A stretch of DNA of 64,000 bases, from NCBI RefSeq assembly GCF_023630205.1, contig NZ_JALPRR010000002.1:550899-614898 (forward strand), in the 5' to 3' direction. Of this stretch, positions 58,376-64,000 are shown piece after piece. Source of the stretch: Pontibacter ruber. Lineage in GTDB: Bacteria > Bacteroidota > Bacteroidia > Cytophagales > Hymenobacteraceae. A model generated the notes under the pieces. That model was not told the origin of the DNA. It made no database searches and was given only the letters and a program-made list of their open reading frames with translations. The translations under genes and the position numbers were made by a program. Numbering within the stretch: the stretch's first letter is position 1; the number at the start of each line of letters is the position of its first letter.

Positions 58376-59759
58376 GCTTTGGTGAAGTTGGAGGAGTTGA
58401 AACCTTTGCACGTGGTTGCCTGATAAAATTATCAATTACTTCACCATCTATACCGATAGCCTGTACATGTAAGTTGTCTTTATTAAAGTTTATTACATGT
58501 ACATGATGAGAGCTTATTGCATACCCTGGTGACTGTACATACCATCGCGTCGAATCAGTAACAGGTCTTTGAGGCACCCCCAAACCGCCTTCACCAATGT
58601 AGACGATGCCAGATTTATCATGTTTGCCGTTACGTATGGGTAAAGTCCGTTTAAGCACATGACCATCTGACTCAGCAACAAGATCAACATTATGTTTTTC
58701 AAACAAAGGAACGAAAGCGTTTCGCACTCTGGTAAATGTTTGGCCTTTAAATGCTTTCACTGCAGGATATGCTGGCCTGTGATAATGAACAACTACCCAT
58801 CTTTTTTTACCTCTGATTAGAGATAAAGTTTTATTTAACCAAACTCTTTGCTCACCGGTAACACTGATTTCTGTATTAAGTGTAATCAACGATGCGTGTG
58901 CTGATAAGTTTGATGTATAATAAAATGTATCAAGGGTACGGCCTTCAATACTGTTACCTAACCAGAAATTTTCCTTAAAACCAATTTCTGTGTCATGGTT
59001 GCCTCTGGAGATAATTAATGGTAGGAGTCGATTGTCTCCCGCAACAATTGCCTGCTGATCTTCAAGCCACCAATACAGATGCCGCCATTGCGCAGTCAAG
59101 CCATAGTCAGCTCCATGTGTAAAGGCAATTACATTTTTGTTATCTTCAAAAATTTGAGTAATAACCTCATTCATACGCTGTCTAGCCTCATGGCCTTTAA
59201 TTTCATGAAGGGCAGTGTTTTCTATGATGTCCGGTAATAACTTAGAAAATGTAGGAGAAAATTCTCTTTCTCCGCCTGCTCGTGAGTCACTTCCCCAAAT
59301 TATACTAACGGGCCTGTCATCATCAGGCGCAGTTATAAAATAATATTCTTCTGATATTACTCCACTGCTCTCTACTACAAAATAATATGCTGTCGCAGCC
59401 TTGAGATTACTTATTTCTGAATGGTGGTAGTAACCAGGGGGTACTCCTTTTTCCCTGTCTTCTTCAACCATTGTAATTTGCCCATTTACCTTGGCTTTTC
59501 TCTTATAGGTGTATGCTTTCAGATTACCACGATGGCTTATGGTATCATAATAAACATAGTGAGGACCTCCGTTGGCATGAAGCGTAGTCCAGGAGATTAT
59601 TGCATGATTAGAAGGGTTCTCTGTCCAAATTACCCTTACATGTATAGGCTCTACTTTCTCCTTGCTGTTTATTGTTGATTGGTTACAGGAAGTGCTACAA
59701 AGGATTATTGTTATTATAAAGAAATAAGAACAACAATGCTTGAAGCTATTATTAAACAT
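58365..59759 (-). CDS. Metallophosphoesterase lipoprotein, purple-acid-phosphatase-like
   Basis: 464 residues. Lipoprotein signal (IILCSTSCNQS, lipid on C25), an N-terminal FN3-like domain (about 40-145, HVRVIWTENPSNHAIISW) and a calcineurin-like phosphoesterase domain: IWGSDSRAGG, ADYGLTAQWRHLYWW, ISRGNHDTEIG, WVVVHYHRPAYP, VAESDGHVLKR. The last motif normally reads G-H-x-H; here the second His is Leu, and motif 1 lacks GDxG. Activity may be altered or the metal site may use other residues. Membrane-anchored outside the cytoplasm; it leads a two-gene unit with the membrane protein at 57563. Upstream 59760-60208 holds no gene. Confidence 0.85.
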   Translation of the reverse strand: MFNNSFKHCCSYFFIITIILCSTSCNQSTINSKEKVEPIHVRVIWTENPSNHAIISWTTLHANGGPHYVYYDTISHRGNLKAYTYKRKAKVNGQITMVEEDREKGVPPGYYHHSEISNLKAATAYYFVVESSGVISEEYYFITAPDDDRPVSIIWGSDSRAGGEREFSPTFSKLLPDIIENTALHEIKGHEARQRMNEVITQIFEDNKNVIAFTHGADYGLTAQWRHLYWWLEDQQAIVAGDNRLLPLIISRGNHDTEIGFKENFWLGNSIEGRTLDTFYYTSNLSAHASLITLNTEISVTGEQRVWLNKTLSLIRGKKRWVVVHYHRPAYPAVKAFKGQTFTRVRNAFVPLFEKHNVDLVAESDGHVLKRTLPIRNGKHDKSGIVYIGEGGLGVPQRPVTDSTRWYVQSPGYAISSHHVHVINFNKDNLHVQAIGIDGEVIDNFIRQPRAKVSTPPTSPKHVR

Positions 59760-60208
59760 ATTATAGAGATATAATATTAAGAAAAATGATACTGCTCGTG
59801 TATCAGGAAGCTGTTACTGAAAATTCAGCCGCTTGTATTCAAGAAAAGAGTAATAGTGGAAGCCTTGCCTTTAAAGCAACCACTTCTCTGAGCAGCAAGG
59901 TTTCGCTCAAATAGATTTGCTAGTTTTCTATATACGGATGATAAATCATGCAATAATATTGGTATCACCTTCTAGTTTTTATGTCAGCTTCATGACATAG
60001 AAAAGTTCAGCGCCTAAGGCAAACCGCATTGATAAGATAACTTCTTGTTATTAGCTGAACTAATTAATAGAGACTACTGTGTAGATGATTTCTTTATGCT
60101 TTTATACCTTTTGAAGTGCGTTCTTAACCAGATTTACCAGTAAGTAAAGTTTCCAATATTTTATCGAAGTAGAATTTATTGCTGATAGTTTATATCCTAT
60201 ACTAAATG

Positions 60209-61096
60209 CTAAAAATTAGAAAGTATATCGTATTGGTACTGCTTGTCAAATTCATGTATAAGCGAAACCGTTTCATTGATATTGCCTCTTGAGGAAGCAC
60301 CGAAAAGTATGGATTCTATGTTAGGCAGGCTGCAGATGTATTTGATTGCATCTTTCGGAGGGATGGCGCCACCTGCTAAAACCTGCATGGCTATCACTCG
60401 GACCTTTCTGGTTTTAAGCACTGTTTCATACAACTCTTTGCCACCAGACATTCTAAAGCCGGCTTTGTTAATAGATGTACAGATGATAGGGTTCTCAACG
60501 CCTGCTTTTTCCAGCAGGTCCAGCAGCTTTGGCATGTTCATGGTAATAAAACCGGCCTCTGTATCATACTTTTTTCGAATGTACTTATGGAATGCGACCA
60601 GTACTTCGGTCATTCCCAGGCCTAATAACAGGTCAGTTATTACATTCTGAAGGAAAATAACAGGTGTTTTGATGTTCCTGAACATTTTCATTTCGGCATC
60701 GATCATCAGCTCCATGATCGACAAGTAATCTTTTGACATAATGGCCACACCACCCTTAAAGAGTGAGCCCATAAAATTGTTGGGTACATACTCTTTGATG
60801 GTGCCAACAATGCCAAGCTCCGTTACTGCGTTGGCATACTTATGAGCATAAGGCATACAAGGGTATATCTTGTAGTCCTCGTATTTAGCAGGATGACTTC
60901 TGATGTAATCGCAGATAGTTGCGATGCGGTCATGTGTAGTACACATAAAAGTATGCACTCCCGCATCGATAGAATAATCAAGGGTTTTTATGATTTCGAC
61001 ATCGTTCTGAAATTTAATTGCCTGTGCCCTGGACTTCTCATCCGATATATGATTTACAGCGAAAAACTGATTGTCGCCAAATAAGATTCTTTCCAT
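60209..61096 (-). CDS. TIM-barrel protein, aldo/keto-reductase-like, polysaccharide locus
   Basis: 295 residues. MERILFGDNQFFAVNHISDE begins it; the barrel resembles aldo/keto reductases in its C-terminal part (VRVIAMQVLAGGAIPPKDAI, SILFGASSRGNINETV, the equivalent of the cofactor GASS motif), but the D-Y-K-H tetrad is not recognisable. Found just after a Gfo/Idh/MocA gene (2 bases apart), so both probably modify a nucleotide-linked or free sugar. The exact reaction is unknown. Confidence 0.65.
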   Translation of the reverse strand: MERILFGDNQFFAVNHISDEKSRAQAIKFQNDVEIIKTLDYSIDAGVHTFMCTTHDRIATICDYIRSHPAKYEDYKIYPCMPYAHKYANAVTELGIVGTIKEYVPNNFMGSLFKGGVAIMSKDYLSIMELMIDAEMKMFRNIKTPVIFLQNVITDLLLGLGMTEVLVAFHKYIRKKYDTEAGFITMNMPKLLDLLEKAGVENPIICTSINKAGFRMSGGKELYETVLKTRKVRVIAMQVLAGGAIPPKDAIKYICSLPNIESILFGASSRGNINETVSLIHEFDKQYQYDILSNF

Positions 61097-61098
61097 GA

Positions 61099-62112
61099 TC
61101 AGTTATTTATACTTTGTTTAATCATTGAGATAACTTTGTCGGTGTGCCAGGCACTCTGAAAAGTATTGATGTTGTTAGGTACTTTCTTCTGGATCGCTTT
61201 GATGAAATAATCTACCTGGGCTGAATACTCTTCGCCTCTTAGGTAAAAATCTACATTGTCGGTAAAATCTGTGATGTATTTTACATTCCAGCCTTTTGAG
61301 TAGCCCTGCGGACAGTCCGTTGTTTTGAAATGTACTTTAAGCTCGTTGGCATCGCATACGATCTTGCCCTTACTGCCAATGATGGTCAAAGTAGTAGACA
61401 TTTTTCTGTAGGTCTCGTCACTCCAATTAACTGACAATACGCCAGATACCTCGGAAGAAACCTCCAGCAGGGAGAACACAGAATCCTCTACATTTTTAGA
61501 GTAAAATGATTTTAAAATGGACCCCTTAATCTTAGTGATCGGACCTACCACGTAGTTGATTAGGTCGATCACATGCGAAGCATAATCAAGCAGGCAGCCG
61601 CCGCCTTCTGCCGGGTTAGAGCGCCAGTTGTTCTGTTTCTGCCGCACAACTACAGGGCCGTAAGCCTCACCAACAAAATGGAAAATATCGCCCAAGTAGC
61701 CATTCTCAACTAGCCTTTTAACTTCCCGGAAGGTCCCGATAAACTTATTGTGGTAGCCCACCTGATTTACCAGGTTTTTTCTGGTAGCTATCTCCACCAG
61801 TTTCTGGCCGTCAAGCACTGTTAAACAAAGAGGCTTTTCTGCGAAAATATGGGCGTCTCTTTCCATAGCATTTTGAACCATGTCTGCATGAAACCTGGTG
61901 GGTACGGCTACAAAAACAGCATCCGGTTTTGCTTTCCTGAGCATTTCCTCATAGTCTGTGTAGCATGGAAAAGAAGTATACTTCTTCAGCGCATCCAGCA
62001 CCATTTTCGAAGTATCGCTAACTCCTGCAACTTCAACATCAGGGTGAGCACCTAAAAGAGACAAATGAGATATTCCCATTTTACCAGCTCCGATCAATCC
62101 AACTTTTATCAT
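61099..62112 (-). CDS. Gfo/Idh/MocA family sugar oxidoreductase
   Basis: 337-residue NAD(P)-dependent dehydrogenase. Rossmann start KVGLIGAGKMGISHLSLLGA, the catalytic-lysine motif HIFAEKPLCL, and GGGCLLDYASHVIDLINYVV in the C-terminal domain. Such enzymes make or modify sugar nucleotides such as UDP-amino-uronic acids in exopolysaccharide loci. It sits 1 base after the WecG-like gene and 2 bases before the TIM-barrel gene, forming a three-gene operon on the minus strand. Confidence 0.9.
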   Translation of the reverse strand: MIKVGLIGAGKMGISHLSLLGAHPDVEVAGVSDTSKMVLDALKKYTSFPCYTDYEEMLRKAKPDAVFVAVPTRFHADMVQNAMERDAHIFAEKPLCLTVLDGQKLVEIATRKNLVNQVGYHNKFIGTFREVKRLVENGYLGDIFHFVGEAYGPVVVRQKQNNWRSNPAEGGGCLLDYASHVIDLINYVVGPITKIKGSILKSFYSKNVEDSVFSLLEVSSEVSGVLSVNWSDETYRKMSTTLTIIGSKGKIVCDANELKVHFKTTDCPQGYSKGWNVKYITDFTDNVDFYLRGEEYSAQVDYFIKAIQKKVPNNINTFQSAWHTDKVISMIKQSINN

Positions 62113-62113
62113 A

Positions 62114-62860
62114 TTAACTTATCTTTTTTATACCTATTAGATGTACCATCAGGTCTCTTAAGTATAAGAGTTGATTTTTAGTGTTTCTTCTGAAAATTTC
62201 CGGGCGCAGGAAGATTCTTACCAGCCATTCAAGCCGTAGCTTGATCCATATTTTAGCTGGCCTTTTGCTGTTGCCGGCGTACCAGTCAAACACGTTCCCG
62301 ATTGTGCTAATTATTCTGGCGTTTACCTTATTTTTATGCTGGTAGGCCCACTTTTCCTGCTTCGGGGCCGTCATTCCGACAAAAAGTATATCCGGATGAA
62401 AAGCATTGATTGCATTCACCATCATGTCGTTATCCTCATCGGTGAATTCCTGGCGAAAAGGAGGGGAGAAAGTGCCCACTTTCACATTCGGGTATTCCTG
62501 GTTCACTCTGCTGGTTATTTTGGCCAGTGTTGCTTCTGTTGATCCCAGAAAGAAAACATTCCAGTGATGCTTGTTCGCTTTATCTATCAGGAAGTCAAAG
62601 CAATCCTGGCCCGCAATTTTCTTGATATCCTTACCATTAAGCAGAATCGAACCTAGAGCGATGCCCACACCGTCCAGCACCAACATATCAGTGTTTTTGA
62701 GTGCTTTCTCAAATTCTTTATCTTTAAGCGCTATGCCGTAGGAGTTAGGGCTGAAGGTATTGATGAGCAGGTTCTGTGTATTTTCATCAATAATGTCCAA
62801 AGAGGAAGAGAACACCTTATAACCAAGAACATCTGTACATTTAAAACTACTCTGCTTCAT
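62114..62860 (-). CDS. WecG/TagA/CpsF-family glycosyltransferase
   Basis: 248 residues of glycosyltransferase family 26. MLVLDGVGIALGSILL and the aspartate region, FFLGSTEATLAKIT, DILFVGMTAPKQEKWAYQHK and the C-terminal block RPAKIWIKLRLEWLVRIFLR are typical. Transfers a sugar onto a polyprenyl-linked acceptor at the inner face of the inner membrane. First gene of the minus-strand triplet. The 339 bases upstream (62861-63199) hold no gene. Confidence 0.93.
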   Translation of the reverse strand: MKQSSFKCTDVLGYKVFSSSLDIIDENTQNLLINTFSPNSYGIALKDKEFEKALKNTDMLVLDGVGIALGSILLNGKDIKKIAGQDCFDFLIDKANKHHWNVFFLGSTEATLAKITSRVNQEYPNVKVGTFSPPFRQEFTDEDNDMMVNAINAFHPDILFVGMTAPKQEKWAYQHKNKVNARIISTIGNVFDWYAGNSKRPAKIWIKLRLEWLVRIFLRPEIFRRNTKNQLLYLRDLMVHLIGIKKIS

Positions 62861-63199
62861 AGAATCAAATGATAACTACTGTATAAACTTTATTCAATGG
62901 AGGCTAAACAAGTACACCCTGTTGTTATCAACTTACACTTGCAGTGACCCAATACACTAATGATTTCACATCTGTATTCATTACCTTCTGTAATTTTTAG
63001 CAGATTATATAACCTAGATCTTTGCTATGATGCCTGCTGTAGTATAAATAATTCTATTGTACTTGTATAAGTACAAATATTTAATAGCTGTGATTGCTAT
63101 TCGAGCAGAAGGAAGGGTTATTTAACTAATTTTGTTGGGTTCGCGGCTGAATCAGCTTAATCTATAAAAGAGTGAATTTATTTTTTCAAGTATTTAAAG

Positions 63200-63787
63200 C
63201 TAAGCCTGTATACTTTCTACCCCCTTATAGTCTTTGTAGATTTCTAAATAGACTTTCTCCAGTCTAATATGTTCCTCTAATTCAACTTCAGAGTCGAAAC
63301 GGGGCTTGATTTTACGGGCTGGGTTACCAGCATATATAGCATAGGGTTCCGTATCTTTTGTTACAACAGATCCGGCAGCTATTATGCATCCTTTTCTGAT
63401 TCTTACACCACTCATAACGATAGAGCCGTACCCGACCCAGACGTCGTCTTCGATAATGGTGGTTTGGTCTAGTCCTTTCCAGTTATAGTGTTTGTCCATT
63501 ATTCTTGGAGCAAGGCGTATAGGAAAGCCTACTTTCTGGAAGTGGTGATCATATTTGCCTACGACTGCCACTTTGTTTCCAAACATTACATTATCGCCAA
63601 TGATGCAGTTTGCCTGTATCTGCGAATCTCTTCCAATAAAGAAGTTATTCCCGATCTCCAGAACATCTTTTGCCCATAAATAAACCCTTTCGCCAGCGTA
63701 GATATTCTTCCCAATTTTATACTTCCTCCATTTAACATTAACAAGGTAAAAGAAGCGAACCTGTTTTAGTAGCTGGATAATATTCAT
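63200..63787 (-). CDS. Hexapeptide-repeat acyltransferase (LbetaH, WcaF-like)
   Basis: 195 residues of left-handed beta-helix repeats ([LIV]-G-x-x type: VLEIGNNFFIGRDSQIQANC, IIEDDVWVGYGSIVMSGVRI, RKGCIIAAGSVVTKDTEPYA) ending in the common IYAGNPARKIKPRF. An O-acetyltransferase acting on polysaccharide sugars, using acetyl-CoA. The catalytic His is probably in GKYDHHFQKVG. 4 bases separate it from the upstream partial gene. Confidence 0.92.
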   Translation of the reverse strand: MNIIQLLKQVRFFYLVNVKWRKYKIGKNIYAGERVYLWAKDVLEIGNNFFIGRDSQIQANCIIGDNVMFGNKVAVVGKYDHHFQKVGFPIRLAPRIMDKHYNWKGLDQTTIIEDDVWVGYGSIVMSGVRIRKGCIIAAGSVVTKDTEPYAIYAGNPARKIKPRFDSEVELEEHIRLEKVYLEIYKDYKGVESIQA

Positions 63788-63791
63788 AGTT

Positions 63792-64000
63792 TTAGAATAG
63801 TTTTAAAAGTATACCTTCTAGTTTCGATTTCAAACGCGCACTAACTCCCATTCTTCTGATAAATTCTTTGTAGTAGATGGGGTGTGTTTTGATTGTATCC
63901 GGAAAGGAGAATTCTGTTTTTTGGCTGCAGTCAATAAGGGGCTTATAGCGTTTGTTGGACCCAACAGTATGGGTGGCATAAGCATCAAAACCCTTGTTGT
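63792..64000 (-). CDS. C-terminal fragment of an unidentified polysaccharide-locus protein
   Basis: The frame is open to the window end and terminates at 63792. The visible 69 residues include NKGFDAYATHTVGSNKRYKP, KTEFSFPDTIKTHPIYYKEF and a basic end LKSKLEGILLKLF. This looks like the tail of a sugar-transfer or pyruvyl-transfer enzyme, but the fragment is too short to name. Confidence 0.5.
   Translation of the reverse strand, partial: NKGFDAYATHTVGSNKRYKPLIDCSQKTEFSFPDTIKTHPIYYKEFIRRMGVSARLKSKLEGILLKLF

Overview
The window is chromosomal DNA from a Bacteroidota bacterium, most likely a Cytophagales/Hymenobacteraceae member close to Pontibacter or Hymenobacter. This rests on gene content (type IX secretion C-terminal tails, a PorE-like OmpA protein, Bacteroidetes-type DUF2249 and hemerythrin genes, a clade II nos cluster), on promoters of the TAnnTTTG type (25603-25610, 29834-29841, 3608-3615), on weak or absent Shine-Dalgarno sequences, and on several dispersed intergenic repeat families typical of this phylum. 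No rRNA, tRNA, transposase or CRISPR array was found.

Layout. 1-6350: housekeeping genes (end of lepA, a CYTH protein, folD, queE) and a PorE-like OmpA/TPR/PD40 protein. 6367-13714: a nitrous oxide reduction cluster (truncated barrel gene, cytochrome c, nosZ, a membrane protein, nosL, nosD, nosF, nosY). 13739-18756 (minus strand): two proline dehydrogenase paralogues around queD and a nitronate-monooxygenase-like flavoprotein. 19083-30327: an island that looks built for nitric oxide and low oxygen: thioredoxin-like protein, lipoprotein, two histidine-rich membrane proteins resembling heme-copper oxidase subunit I, group III truncated haemoglobin, B12-dependent ribonucleotide reductase, RIC-type di-iron repair protein, hemerythrin, DUF2249 protein, MIP18-type Fe-S protein and a cysteine-containing Rrf2 regulator. 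30490-35757: gltA, yjjX, an M20 amidohydrolase, small proteins and a Pyr4-like membrane protein. 36402-41492: the prkA-yeaH-spoVR stress operon. 41557-44060: repeat-rich ground around a PLP enzyme. 44075-49761: MaoC, aldo/keto reductase, a likely modification-sensing HNH restriction enzyme next to a CoiA-like nuclease, and a lipid-type metallo-hydrolase. 50126-64000: an AT-rich exopolysaccharide locus with two T9SS-secreted proteins.

The main cross-cutting signal is a 12-bp palindrome TGA-N6-TCA (CRP/FNR family type, consensus about TGAYAWNNRTCA). It lies upstream of the nos cluster (6892), proline dehydrogenase 1 (15117), between proline dehydrogenase 2 and the thioredoxin-like gene (18952), and twice between nrdJ and ric (25545, 25568). 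I did not see it in the long intergenic regions elsewhere in the window. This points to one regulator joining N2O reduction, NO defence, oxygen-independent DNA precursor synthesis and proline catabolism.

Other structure worth attention: a dispersed repeat present twice in opposite orientation (3268-3432, 43414-43575) whose inner hairpin differs by compensating base changes; a strong excess of the heptamer AAGTATA/TATACTT throughout genes and spacers; unusual hairpin-rich spacers inside the prkA operon; and a terminator separating nosZ from its maturation genes.
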